64,000 nucleotides of DNA from Cohnella endophytica (lineage in GTDB: Bacteria > Bacillota > Bacilli > Paenibacillales > Paenibacillaceae): assembly GCF_003628305.1 (NCBI RefSeq), contig NZ_RBZM01000006.1:248001-312000 (forward strand). Reading direction: 5' to 3'. How positions within the stretch are numbered: the first letter of the stretch is position 1; every line of letters begins with the position of its first letter. Made by a program: the position numbers and the translations under genes. Of the stretch, positions 33,669 through 43,006 are shown in pieces. The notes below the pieces were generated by a model that saw nothing but the letters and a program-made list of their open reading frames with translations, did not search any database and was not told the DNA's origin.

Positions 33669-35645
33669 ATGAGTAATTTATCCATATCAACACCCGTTCA
33701 ATTGAAGAACGTGACGATCCAGGATGACTTCTGGTCCCCTTATATTTCATTGGTTCGCGATGTTGTCGTGCCATACCAATGGGAAGCGCTTAATGACCGA
33801 ATCGAAGGCACCGAGCCGAGTCATGCCATCCGGAATTTCAGAATCGCGGCCGGATTGGAGCAGGGAGACTTCTACGGGATGGTGTTCCAGGATAGCGACG
33901 TGGCGAAGTGGCTTGAAGCCGTCGGTTATCTATTGGAGCGAAAGGCTGATCCCGAATTGGAAAAGATAGCGGACGAAGTCGTCGATCTGATCGCTAAGGC
34001 GCAGCATGCGGACGGATACTTGAATACTTATTTCACGCTCAAAGAGCCGTCGGGCAGATGGACGAATCTCGCCGAGTGTCATGAGCTCTACTGCGCGGGT
34101 CACCTGATCGAAGCGGCGGTCGCCTACGAGAAGGCAACGGGGAAAGGAAAGATTCTGGAAGTCGCGTGCAAGCTCGCCGACTGCATCGATGCGGCGTTCG
34201 GCCCGGAGGAAGGCAAGATCAAAGGCTACGACGGGCATCAAGAGATCGAGCTGGCGCTGATGAAGCTCTACAGAGCCACTTCGAACGACCAATATATGAA
34301 ACTAGCGAAATTTTTCTTGGACCAGAGAGGACAGACTCCGCACTTCTACGACCTGGAGTACGATCGCCGCAACGGGGATACGCATTTCAAGTCGTTGAGG
34401 ATGGCCAAGGACAAATCTTACAGCCAAGCGCATCTCCCGATCCGTTTGCAAGAGACGGCCGAAGGCCATGCGGTAAGGGTTGTCTACATGTGCGCGGGAA
34501 TGGCCGACGTGGCTGCCGCGACCGGCGACGAAGAGCTGCTCCAGGCTTGCTTGTCGCTCTGGAAGAACATCGTGAACAAGCGGATGTACATTACCGGAGC
34601 GATCGGGTCGATGGCATACGGAGAGTCGTTCACGCTCGATTACGATCTGCCGAGCGATACGGCTTACGCGGAAACTTGCGCATCGATCGGTCTCATCTTT
34701 TTCGCCCAGCGCATGCTTCAGATCGAGCCGAGAAGCGAATACGCGGACGTCTTGGAGCGTGCTCTCTACAACACCGTGATCGGGGGGATGTCCCGCGACG
34801 GACAGCATTTCTTCTACGTCAATCCGCTGGAAGTATGGCCCGAAGCAAGCGGCAAGAATCAAAGCTTCGATCACGTCAAGATGGAGCGACAGCGATGGTT
34901 CGGCTGCGCGTGTTGCCCGCCTAACATCGCCAGGCTACTCGCCTCGTTGGGCAGCTATATCTATTCGGTTCAAGGGCAGACCCTCTACGCGCACTTATAT
35001 ATCGGAAGCCAAATCACGGTAGATCTGGACGGCAGCGCCGTTCAATTCGTTCAACATTCCGAGCTGCCTTGGGAAGGGAACGTTCGATTCGAGCTGACGA
35101 TGGACCGACCGAAGAGCTTCGCCTTGGCGCTTCGAATCCCGGGTTGGTGCACAGCGTCGGACGTCAGGGTGAACGGGCAGCCGGTTCCGGAAGCGGCGAA
35201 GCGCATCCTTAACGGTTATCTTCATCTCGAGAGGGAATGGAGCTCCGGAGATATCGTTCATCTCATTCTGCCGATGAACGTAAATCCGATGAAAGGCAAT
35301 CCGGACATTCGCGAGACGGTCGGCATGGTCGCCATCCAGCGAGGACCGATGGTGTACTGCCTGGAGGAAGCCGATAACGGCAAGGGCCTGCACAAGCTGC
35401 TCCTTCACCCGGGCGGAGGCGATCGGGTTCGCTTCGATCCTGATTTAATGGGCGGAATGCTTACCATCGAGCTTCCCGCTTACCGGATTCAAGAAGAAGG
35501 TTGGGCGGACCAGCTCTATCGCGCGAATGCCGAGGATCGCTTGGAAGCGACGACGGCCACTTTCATTCCTTACTTCGCCTGGGCTAACCGGGGAATCGGC
35601 GAGATGAGAGTATGGGTTAGGGAAAATACGGCTTTACCCTTTTGA
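33669..35645 (+). CDS. GH127 beta-L-arabinofuranosidase
   Basis: 658 residues from ATG 33669 (AAGGGG eight bases upstream). An (alpha/alpha)6 barrel (about 1-430) and two beta-sandwich domains follow the HypBA1 pattern. The zinc and catalytic residues are all present: Glu335 and Cys337 in AYAETCASIG, and Cys415-Cys416 in FGCACCPPN, the latter pair including the cysteine nucleophile. It releases L-arabinose from beta-L-arabinofuranosides of plant glycoproteins and oligosaccharides. There is no signal peptide, so it acts on imported oligosaccharides, consistent with the sugar ABC importer immediately downstream. Confidence 0.94.
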   Translation: MSNLSISTPVQLKNVTIQDDFWSPYISLVRDVVVPYQWEALNDRIEGTEPSHAIRNFRIAAGLEQGDFYGMVFQDSDVAKWLEAVGYLLERKADPELEKIADEVVDLIAKAQHADGYLNTYFTLKEPSGRWTNLAECHELYCAGHLIEAAVAYEKATGKGKILEVACKLADCIDAAFGPEEGKIKGYDGHQEIELALMKLYRATSNDQYMKLAKFFLDQRGQTPHFYDLEYDRRNGDTHFKSLRMAKDKSYSQAHLPIRLQETAEGHAVRVVYMCAGMADVAAATGDEELLQACLSLWKNIVNKRMYITGAIGSMAYGESFTLDYDLPSDTAYAETCASIGLIFFAQRMLQIEPRSEYADVLERALYNTVIGGMSRDGQHFFYVNPLEVWPEASGKNQSFDHVKMERQRWFGCACCPPNIARLLASLGSYIYSVQGQTLYAHLYIGSQITVDLDGSAVQFVQHSELPWEGNVRFELTMDRPKSFALALRIPGWCTASDVRVNGQPVPEAAKRILNGYLHLEREWSSGDIVHLILPMNVNPMKGNPDIRETVGMVAIQRGPMVYCLEEADNGKGLHKLLLHPGGGDRVRFDPDLMGGMLTIELPAYRIQEEGWADQLYRANAEDRLEATTATFIPYFAWANRGIGEMRVWVRENTALPF

Positions 35646-35802
35646 GGTGCAAGAATAGATGATTGCTGACTCTGGTCAGGGAGGGAAGGGCATGGAGCTA
35701 GCGTTCCTCAGTATAACCGTCTCATAGACAGATGAAATATTCCCCGCGGACGCGGGAGGAATTAAGGAATGACGACGAATTATATATGATGGAGGGGTTA
35801 AT
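35646..35802 (+). other. Gap between GH127 and importer genes
   Basis: It contains a GC-rich hairpin, CCGCG-GA-CGCGG with flanking TTCC/GGAA (about 35739-35762), without a T run, and a strongly led 11-codon frame (GGGAGGGAAGGGC before ATG 35692). No full promoter is assigned, although TATATATGATG at about 35788 is AT-rich enough for a -10. Confidence 0.4.
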
Positions 35803-37236
35803 GTGAAGACAATGAAAAAGGGATTCATGTTAAGTATCGCTATGATCTTGATTTTGGCCTTGATAGTGGGATGCAGCTCCAAGAATAACAACAATACAAA
35901 CGCATCGCCTTCGGTAGAAGCTTCGAAATCGCCAGAGAATTCTCCTGAGAGTTCACCGGAGAAATCGCCAGACAAACCGGCGGAGAAAGTCGAAATTATC
36001 TACTCGGTTTGGGGAACCGCGGAAGAGGGGAAAGTAGTCCAAACAACGGCGGACAAGTTTAATTCCTCCCAAGACAAAATCCAAGTCAAAATTCTTACGA
36101 TTCCGAACGAAAACTACATGACCAAGTTGAATACGATGGCAACTGCGGGCCAATTGCCGGATGCGGGGATTATGCGGGAGGATGGCGTCATTCAGTGGGC
36201 CTCCGAAGGCATGCTGAACGATGTAAGCTCCATGTACGAAGGAAGCGACAGCAAGCCGCTGGATAGCTTGGCTTACACCTATCAAGGCAAGCCCGTAGCC
36301 TATGCCGCTGCCAATGAAATCCTCCTCATGTATTACAACAAAGATATGTTCGACAAAGCGAATGTGCCGTATCCTCCTTCCGTGCTGGATAAAGCATGGA
36401 CATGGGATGAATTCGTAGCAACTGCTAAGAAGCTGACGATTGACAAGAAGGGCAAACATCCTGACGAGGCTGGCTTTAATCCGCAGAGCATCGTTCAGTA
36501 CGGCGCATCTGTAGAAAATTTTACGTGGCAGCTGGAACCCTGGACGCTTTCCAATGGCGGCGGTTTCTATAACACTGACGGGACAGAGGTCAGAATCGGA
36601 GAAGACGCCAGCGTCGAAGCGATTCAGAAAGTCGCGGATCTGTACTTGAAGGATCATGTTGCCCCGTTGTCGGTTGGACAGACCGATGACGGCATTCAGC
36701 GCACCATCATTTCAGGTACGGTCGCCATGGCTACGAACGGCGCATGGAACGTGGGAACCAGCCTGAATGCGTGGAAGGATGCAGGTAATCATTATGGCGT
36801 AGCCGTATTGCCTTACATGAAGGAAAAGGTTACCGTCAACACAGGCGGCGCCAACGTTGTATTCTCGCAAACCAAGCATCCGAATGAAGCAATGGAATGG
36901 CTCAAGTGGTACGGTCAAGAAGAAAACAACTGGGGACTCATCTCTTCGGGCATCTGGATGCCAGTGCTGGATAAGTGGTATAAGGATGAAACGTTCACCC
37001 ACAAATGGGTCGACAATCCGAACTTCCCTCCGTATGACCAATACAAGTCTGCGGTAGTCGATTATGCGCAATCCGCTGCTAGACCGGCTTCCTGGTTCTT
37101 TACGAATCATACGACGGACTTCAACGCCTTGCTAGGATCGACTCTGGGAGATGTGTGGACCGGTAAGAAGACCGCCAAGGAAGCGATTTCTGCAAATCTC
37201 GATGCTTTGAAAGCGGCCAATAAAGGCACAAAATAA
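35803..37236 (+). CDS. Sugar ABC importer, solute-binding lipoprotein
   Basis: 477 residues from a GTG with GGAGGGG five bases upstream. Lipoprotein signal ending LALIVGC (Cys24), a Ser/Pro/Glu/Lys linker to residue 64, and a family 1 (MalE-like) solute-binding domain (about 65-475; IYSVWGTAEEGKVVQTTADK, the LMYYNKDMFDKANV hinge motif). It captures an oligosaccharide outside the membrane and delivers it to the permeases encoded next. No ATPase gene is present; a shared MsmX-type ATPase elsewhere is usual in Bacillales. Position between GH127 and GH78 suggests arabinose- or rhamnose-containing oligosaccharides. Confidence 0.93.
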   Translation: MKTMKKGFMLSIAMILILALIVGCSSKNNNNTNASPSVEASKSPENSPESSPEKSPDKPAEKVEIIYSVWGTAEEGKVVQTTADKFNSSQDKIQVKILTIPNENYMTKLNTMATAGQLPDAGIMREDGVIQWASEGMLNDVSSMYEGSDSKPLDSLAYTYQGKPVAYAAANEILLMYYNKDMFDKANVPYPPSVLDKAWTWDEFVATAKKLTIDKKGKHPDEAGFNPQSIVQYGASVENFTWQLEPWTLSNGGGFYNTDGTEVRIGEDASVEAIQKVADLYLKDHVAPLSVGQTDDGIQRTIISGTVAMATNGAWNVGTSLNAWKDAGNHYGVAVLPYMKEKVTVNTGGANVVFSQTKHPNEAMEWLKWYGQEENNWGLISSGIWMPVLDKWYKDETFTHKWVDNPNFPPYDQYKSAVVDYAQSAARPASWFFTNHTTDFNALLGSTLGDVWTGKKTAKEAISANLDALKAANKGTK

Positions 37237-37243
37237 AGAATAT

Positions 37244-37285
37244 GAAGGATGACCGCCAAGTTCACGCAAGTGGCGGTCATCCTTC
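37244..37285 (+). other. Intra-operonic hairpin between binding protein and permease genes
   Basis: Perfect 15-base arms GAAGGATGACCGCCA and TGGCGGTCATCCTTC around a 12-base loop, starting 8 bases after the lipoprotein stop codon. No T run follows, so it probably stabilises the upstream mRNA 3' end and lowers permease expression relative to the binding protein. Confidence 0.8.
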
Positions 37286-37308
37286 AAACATGGGGTGGGG
37301 AGCGAGAT

Positions 37309-38232
37309 ATGGAAATCATCAACAAAACGACGAGACGCCGTTCCCGTTTTTATTCTAGCGAGGCACGAGTTGCTTATCTATGCTTGATTCCGGCTTTTCT
37401 CGGACTGTTCTTCCTGACTTATGCGCCTCTTGTGGGGGTGCTGGGAATCAGTATGACGAATTGGACAGGGTTAACTAAACCCGGATTCGTCGGCTTCGAT
37501 AATTACGTCAATCTATTTAAATCAGATCCTTATCTTAAAGATTCGATTATCGCGACGATCTACTTCGCTATTTTATCCGTCGCCGGAAGCATGATTTATT
37601 CGCTTTTTATCGCGATTCTGTTGAATCGGAAAATTCCGGCACGAGGTTTTTTTAGAGCCGTATTTTATGTGCCGTTTGTTTTGCCGGCTGTCGCCATATA
37701 CGTTGGTTGGTCCTGGCTTTACGAGGCGAATTTCGGGTTTTTCAACTTTCTGCTCTCCGAAATCGGATTAAAAAAAATTCTCTTCATCGCGGATTCCAGC
37801 TATGTAGTCCCGTCCCTTTCCTTGATTTCGGTTTGGCTGGCGGGGAACTTGATCGTTATTTTTTTGGCCGGACTGCAGAACGTTCCGAGCGTCTATCATG
37901 AGGCGGCCGAAATGGACGGCGCAAGCGGATGGAAACGCTTCAAGCATATTACCTTGCCTTGCATGACGCCCATTATCTTTTACAACTTGTTGTTGAGCCT
38001 CATTGCTAATCTCCAAATCATTACGCCCGCCCTTGCTTTGACGAATGGCGGTCCAGGAAATTCTTCCCGATTCTTGACTTATCTGATGTACGATCAGGCT
38101 TTTGTTAATTACAAGTTGGGCTATGCCTGTGCGACGACCTTTATTATTTTCGCCATTCTTGCCGCCTTTACTGCCGTTCTGTTCAAAACGTCAGGTCGGT
38201 GGATCTTTTCTGAAGGGGGCGACGACAAATGA
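37309..38232 (+). CDS. Sugar ABC importer permease 1 (MalF/UgpA type)
   Basis: 307 residues from ATG 37309 (GGGGAGCGA upstream); the longer frame from 37249 would cross the hairpin. Six membrane segments (first at LCLIPAFLGLFFLTYAPLVG). The EAA coupling loop is clear in EAAEMDGASGWKRFKHITLP, which contacts the ATPase. It overlaps the second permease gene by four bases. Confidence 0.94.
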   Translation: MEIINKTTRRRSRFYSSEARVAYLCLIPAFLGLFFLTYAPLVGVLGISMTNWTGLTKPGFVGFDNYVNLFKSDPYLKDSIIATIYFAILSVAGSMIYSLFIAILLNRKIPARGFFRAVFYVPFVLPAVAIYVGWSWLYEANFGFFNFLLSEIGLKKILFIADSSYVVPSLSLISVWLAGNLIVIFLAGLQNVPSVYHEAAEMDGASGWKRFKHITLPCMTPIIFYNLLLSLIANLQIITPALALTNGGPGNSSRFLTYLMYDQAFVNYKLGYACATTFIIFAILAAFTAVLFKTSGRWIFSEGGDDK

Positions 38233-39098
38233 GCGAAGTCGTATACGGTAGACTAAAGAGCAAGAAACGCAACAATCTCATGATGAATATCGTAACGCTT
38301 GTCGTCATCGTTTTCTTTGCCATTCTCGTGCTCTTTCCGATTTGGTGGATATTCCGTACGTCTCTGATGACGACTCCCGAGATTTACAAATATCCGCCAT
38401 CCCTTATACCGCCCAATTGGCTGTTTTCCAACTATGAAAAAACGCTAGAAACATTTCGTTTTTGGAAATATTTATTTAATACGATGGTGATTATCGTTCC
38501 GTCCTGTTTGGCGGGAACGTATACGGCCACCTTGTGCGGATATGCCTTCGCAAGGCTGCGGTTTCGGGGCAAACAGTTTATCTGGACTCTTTGCATCGGT
38601 TCTATGCTCTTGCCTGCCATGGTTACGCTCATTCCGCTGTACATCGGATGGACAAGGGGCTTGGGACTTCATGACAGCTATCTGCCATTGATTCTGCCTT
38701 ATTTTTGCGGCGGCGGCGCTTTTAATATCTTTTTGATCCGACAGTTTATCCTCTCCATACCGAGAGAACTCGACCAAGCGGCAACGATCGACGGCGCCGG
38801 GTACTTCCGCATCTTGTTCAGCATTATCATGCCGGCGATCAAGCCCGCCATGATCGTCGTCGCGTTGTTTATCTTCATCGGCTTGTGGAACGATTTGCTC
38901 CAACAGATGATTTACATTAATTCGAGCGACAAATACACCATTGCGTTGGGGCTTACCAATTTCAGAGGTCAATTTAAGTCAGACTGGTCGCTGACGATGG
39001 CAGCCACTTGCATGTCCTTTGCCCCGGGCGTCATTTTCTACCTGATTGGTCAAAAGTATTTTGTAGAGGGAATTACAATGACTGGAATAAAAAGTTAG
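38229..39098 (+). CDS. Sugar ABC importer permease 2 (MalG/UgpE type)
   Basis: 289 residues with six membrane segments. The EAA-type loop is LDQAATIDGAGYFRILFSII with the usual LP replaced by MP. The C-terminus FVEGITMTGIKS is typical of MalG-like subunits. It starts within the stop of permease 1. No terminator is visible before the oppositely oriented AraC gene, which ends only 6 bases away, so transcripts probably run into antisense of that gene. Confidence 0.94.
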   Translation: MSEVVYGRLKSKKRNNLMMNIVTLVVIVFFAILVLFPIWWIFRTSLMTTPEIYKYPPSLIPPNWLFSNYEKTLETFRFWKYLFNTMVIIVPSCLAGTYTATLCGYAFARLRFRGKQFIWTLCIGSMLLPAMVTLIPLYIGWTRGLGLHDSYLPLILPYFCGGGAFNIFLIRQFILSIPRELDQAATIDGAGYFRILFSIIMPAIKPAMIVVALFIFIGLWNDLLQQMIYINSSDKYTIALGLTNFRGQFKSDWSLTMAATCMSFAPGVIFYLIGQKYFVEGITMTGIKS

Positions 39099-39104
39099 TC
39101 TGGA

Positions 39105-40007
39105 TCAAGGGCTAGTATCGACATCCATAGCTTCAAGAGCAGCGCCTGCCGCTTTGCGGTAGGCGCTTGGCGTTTGTCCGGCATTGCGCTTGAAGACCGA
39201 AATGAAGGAAGCGATATCTTTGTAGCCGACGGCTTCGGCTATCGAACCGATCGCCAGCGAGGTACTCCGAAGCAGCTCGCGGCTCCGCTCGACCCGCAAC
39301 GACTGCAAGTAGCGATGGAAAGGCTGGGAGGCGTGCCGAAGGAATAACCGCTGCAGGTGCCTTTCGCTCCAGAGACTGATTTCGGCGAGGTGCGACAGCG
39401 TTAACGGTTCGGACAGGCGGCTTTCCATATAGGCGAGCAAATGCTCGAATCGGTCGAACTTGCGCGTAGCCGGAGATGGCGTTTGCGATTTCAGGCGATG
39501 AACGGCGACGAACAATTGAAGGAGCAGCGAGATAAGGTAGTCGGTCGTTCCTTGCCGCGGCAAGGCGTATTCCCGATGCAGCAGGAGGAAGAGCTTGCCG
39601 ATTGCATCGTCCGGATCCCGCAGCGCGTAATGCGTTTCTTTCCCGTCCAGGATTCGGCGGATGTCGGATTGAATGTCCGGATCGGACGAGAAGCCGGCGA
39701 GTTTCCCGAGTAACACGGGAGAGAAAACGCAATTGAAAACGATAAGCGTATGCTTTACCGCGTTCGTGGACGCGGGGCGGAAGACGTGAGGCGTTCCGAT
39801 CGGAATGAAGAACAGCTGGCCTTTGACGGCTTCTCTCACTTCTCCGCCGATATGGTGAAAGCCGCTTCCTTCGGCAACGTAGGAGAATTCGATAAAGTCG
39901 TGATTGTGCATAGGGAGGTCGAAATTCTCCGTGGCCCGATTAACGTAGAGAGGGAAACGTTCGTGGAAAAATTGGTCGGATCTGAAGGTTTCTACCGATC
40001 GCTTCAA
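39105..40007 (-). CDS. AraC family regulator next to the GH78 gene
   Basis: 300 residues, TTG start with GGGAGC upstream. Cupin domain about 20-110 (FSYVAEGSGFHHIGGEVREA), AraC-type HTH pair in the last 100 residues (TLSHLAEISLWSERHLQRLF and LAIGSIAEAVGYKDIASFIS). Divergent from the alpha-L-rhamnosidase gene (147 bases between starts), so it probably activates that gene in response to rhamnose or a rhamnoside. The 3' end is almost in contact with the importer operon. Confidence 0.9.
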   Translation of the reverse strand: MKRSVETFRSDQFFHERFPLYVNRATENFDLPMHNHDFIEFSYVAEGSGFHHIGGEVREAVKGQLFFIPIGTPHVFRPASTNAVKHTLIVFNCVFSPVLLGKLAGFSSDPDIQSDIRRILDGKETHYALRDPDDAIGKLFLLLHREYALPRQGTTDYLISLLLQLFVAVHRLKSQTPSPATRKFDRFEHLLAYMESRLSEPLTLSHLAEISLWSERHLQRLFLRHASQPFHRYLQSLRVERSRELLRSTSLAIGSIAEAVGYKDIASFISVFKRNAGQTPSAYRKAAGAALEAMDVDTSP

Positions 40008-40154
40008 GCGGAATCAGCTCCCTGTGGAAAATTCGCACGATAAATCGCAGATGTCCGTTATGCCCATTAAATATGTCCGTTATACCGCAATACATAGCTT
40101 CGTCTCCATTATATCATAGACGTAAATCGTCACTTCAAGGAGGAGTTTCCGTCT

Positions 40155-42806
40155 ATGTTGAAAGTCATGGATTTGCGTTGCGAGTATCGGGATCGTCCGA
40201 TCGGCATCGATGTCGTTAGTCCCCGTATCAGTTGGAAGCTCGAATCGGATCGGAGATCGGCCGAACAAGCCGCGTTCGAGATCGAGGTCGCCGATACCGA
40301 TCGCTTCGGGAGTGTCGTGTGGAGTTCGGGCAAAGTCGCGTCCGCGCAATCCGTCCACGTTGAATTGACGGGATTAAAAGTCGTTTCCCGAAAGCGGTAT
40401 CATTATCGCGTGCGGGTATGGGACGTTGAAGGAGCAGGCTCGGAATGGTCGGCACCCTCCTATTGGGAGATGGGCGCGTTCGACGCATCGGAATGGCGGG
40501 CGAAGTGGATCGGGGAACCCGTAGCCGCCGGAGAAGCGGAGCCCGAGAGAAGTCCGTTTCTGCGTAAAGTCTTTCAGGCGAAGGGAGATATCAATCAAGC
40601 CCGCGTCTACGCTTCCGCTCAGGGGCTATATGAATTGGAGCTTAACGGCGAGAGAGTCGGGGATAGCTATTTCACCCCGGGTTGGACCAGCTATCGGCAT
40701 CGGTTGCAAGTCCAGACTTACGATGTGACGGGATTGCTGACGACCGGGGATAACGTCATAGGAGCGACGCTTGGCAACGGTTGGTTTAAGGGCAATTTAG
40801 CTTGGGAAGGCAAAAACAACGTTTACGGGGACAGAAGAGCGCTCTTCCTCGAACTTCATATCCTTTATAACGACGGAACAGAGGAAGTCGTACTTTCCGA
40901 CGAGAGCTGGCGTACCGCCGGCAGTCCGATCTTGCTGTCCGAAATCTATCACGGGGAAACCTACGATGCTAGACTCGAACTGTCGGGATGGAGCCGGGTC
41001 GGTTTCGACGATGGAAGCTGGACGGCAGTCGAGATCGTCGAACGTTCGAACGACGCGTTGATCGCCCAAGAAAACGAGCCTGTGAAGAAGTTTGAAGAGA
41101 TCAAGCCAATCGAGATCATTAAGACTCCGAAGGGCGAAGTCGTACTCGACTTGGGGCAAAACATGGTCGGTTGGTTGCGATTTACGGTGACGGGCGCGGC
41201 GGGAAGCGAAGTGGAGATTCACCATGCGGAAGTTTTGGACGGGGAAGGTAACTTCTATATCGACAATATCCGGTCCGCCAAGCAGACGATCCATTACGTG
41301 CTGAAAGGCGGAGAACCGGAGACGTTCGAGCCGCATTTCACTTTCCAAGGGTTCCGGTTCGTCCGATTGATCGGATTTCCGGAGAGTCTTCGATTGGAAG
41401 ATTTCACGGGTATCGTGCTGCATTCCGACATGCCGGCTACAGGCGGATTCGAATGCTCCGACCCGCTCGTGAATCAATTGCAGCACAATATCGAGTGGGG
41501 GCTAAAGGGCAACTTCCTCGACGTGCCTACGGATTGTCCGCAACGCGACGAGCGGTTGGGCTGGACGGGCGACGCGCAGATGTTCATTCGCACGGCGGCT
41601 TACTTGCGCAACGTCGCACCGTTCTTCACGAAGTGGAGCCGGGACGTGAAGGCCGATCAACGGGAAGACGGCGGAGTTCCGTTCGTCGTACCGCACGTGC
41701 TCGACGAGAACGGCTATTCCTCGGCGGCATGGGGGGACGCGGCCGTAATCTGCCCTTGGACGATCTATCTGTGTTACGGGGACAAGCGGATATTGGAGGA
41801 ACAATACGACAGCATGCAAGCGTGGGTCGGATACATCCGGAGCCAAGGGGATAACGAATATTTATGGAATACGGGATTCCACTTCGGCGATTGGCTCGGT
41901 CTCGACTCCAAGCCGGATTCCTATATCGGCGCGACGGACAGGGACTATATCGCGACGGCGTTCTACGCGTATTCGGTTTCTATCTTGCGGAAGACGGCCG
42001 AGATCATCGGCAAGTCCGAAGATGCTGCCGAATACGGCGAATTGTACGAACGGATCGTTGTCGCGTTTACCGATGAATTCGTGACGAAGACGGGCAGACT
42101 GTCCGTGCCGACCCAGACGGCTCAAGTACTAGGCCTCATGTTCGGTTTGCTCGAAGGAGATGCGAAGAAGCGGGCGACGGCCAAATTGATGGAGTTGCTG
42201 GAAGAGAGCAAGTTCCATCTGACGACCGGGTTCGTCGGAACCCCTTACTTGAACCATGTGCTTAGCGAGAACGGCCATAACGATACGGCCTACAAGCTGT
42301 TATTCCAGCAGGACTATCCATCTTGGCTCTTTCAAGTAACCAAAGGCGCGACCACGATCTGGGAGCATTGGGACGGGATCAAGGAAGACGGAAGCTTCTG
42401 GAGCCGCGATATGAACTCGTTTAACCATTACGCGTACGGGGCGATCGGGGATTGGCTATATCGCGTCGTGGCTGGTATCGATACGGACGAACAAGCCGTA
42501 GGCTACAAACGGATCACCGTTCGTCCGCAATTCGGAGAAGGGTTGACTTGGGCGGAAGGACGTCTGGAGACGATGTACGGCGAAGTCCGGTCTTATTGGA
42601 AAAAGGAGACGGATGGAGGCGTAAGGTTGGAGGTTACGATTCCGGCGAATACGACCGCGGAAATCCGTCTTCCCGGAGCGACGCTGGCTGTCGTACGCGA
42701 GAGCGGCATCGCGTTAGCCGACGCGGAAGGCGTGGTCTCCGCGACGCAAGATTCGGAGACGGTCGTCGTCGCCGTCGGATCCGGCAGCTATACGTTTAAT
42801 TGGTAA
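40155..42806 (+). CDS. GH78 alpha-L-rhamnosidase
   Basis: 883 residues, ATG with AAGGAGGAG eight bases upstream. N-terminal fibronectin-like and beta-sandwich domains (about 1-330), the rhamnosidase (alpha/alpha)6 barrel (about 430-780) and a C-terminal beta-sandwich. The active-site stretch DVPTDCPQRDERLGWTGDAQ holds conserved acidic residues Asp465 and Glu466; the second essential Glu is in GATTIWEHWDGI. It removes terminal alpha-L-rhamnose from plant glycosides or pectic oligosaccharides. No signal peptide, so it acts inside the cell. Confidence 0.95.
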   Translation: MLKVMDLRCEYRDRPIGIDVVSPRISWKLESDRRSAEQAAFEIEVADTDRFGSVVWSSGKVASAQSVHVELTGLKVVSRKRYHYRVRVWDVEGAGSEWSAPSYWEMGAFDASEWRAKWIGEPVAAGEAEPERSPFLRKVFQAKGDINQARVYASAQGLYELELNGERVGDSYFTPGWTSYRHRLQVQTYDVTGLLTTGDNVIGATLGNGWFKGNLAWEGKNNVYGDRRALFLELHILYNDGTEEVVLSDESWRTAGSPILLSEIYHGETYDARLELSGWSRVGFDDGSWTAVEIVERSNDALIAQENEPVKKFEEIKPIEIIKTPKGEVVLDLGQNMVGWLRFTVTGAAGSEVEIHHAEVLDGEGNFYIDNIRSAKQTIHYVLKGGEPETFEPHFTFQGFRFVRLIGFPESLRLEDFTGIVLHSDMPATGGFECSDPLVNQLQHNIEWGLKGNFLDVPTDCPQRDERLGWTGDAQMFIRTAAYLRNVAPFFTKWSRDVKADQREDGGVPFVVPHVLDENGYSSAAWGDAAVICPWTIYLCYGDKRILEEQYDSMQAWVGYIRSQGDNEYLWNTGFHFGDWLGLDSKPDSYIGATDRDYIATAFYAYSVSILRKTAEIIGKSEDAAEYGELYERIVVAFTDEFVTKTGRLSVPTQTAQVLGLMFGLLEGDAKKRATAKLMELLEESKFHLTTGFVGTPYLNHVLSENGHNDTAYKLLFQQDYPSWLFQVTKGATTIWEHWDGIKEDGSFWSRDMNSFNHYAYGAIGDWLYRVVAGIDTDEQAVGYKRITVRPQFGEGLTWAEGRLETMYGEVRSYWKKETDGGVRLEVTIPANTTAEIRLPGATLAVVRESGIALADAEGVVSATQDSETVVVAVGSGSYTFNW

Positions 42807-42839
42807 TACAGTTACTAGCTATCGCCCATTCAGTCATTG

Positions 42840-42880
42840 AACCGTCAGCGACAATATATATTGTCGCCGACGGTTTTTGA
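42840..42880 (+). terminator. Terminator after the GH78 gene
   Basis: AACCGTC.GCGACAAT, ATAT loop, ATTGTCGC.GACGGTTTTTG: a long stem with one internal mismatch. Confidence 0.92.
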
Positions 42881-43006
42881 CACATGGCGAGCATCGCGCA
42901 ATATCGCATAACAAAAAAACAATTTCCAGGTGCATCCATGTTGGTTTTGTTCTTTTATAATGAAGGAAAGAAAAGAAAAGTCGAACGATGAGGGGTTGAA
43001 ACGCGA

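Noticed and set aside
35692-35727. 11-codon leader peptide with a strong ribosome site
   Set aside because: No regulatory codons, no terminator/antiterminator pair around it; could be chance in a purine-rich stretch.
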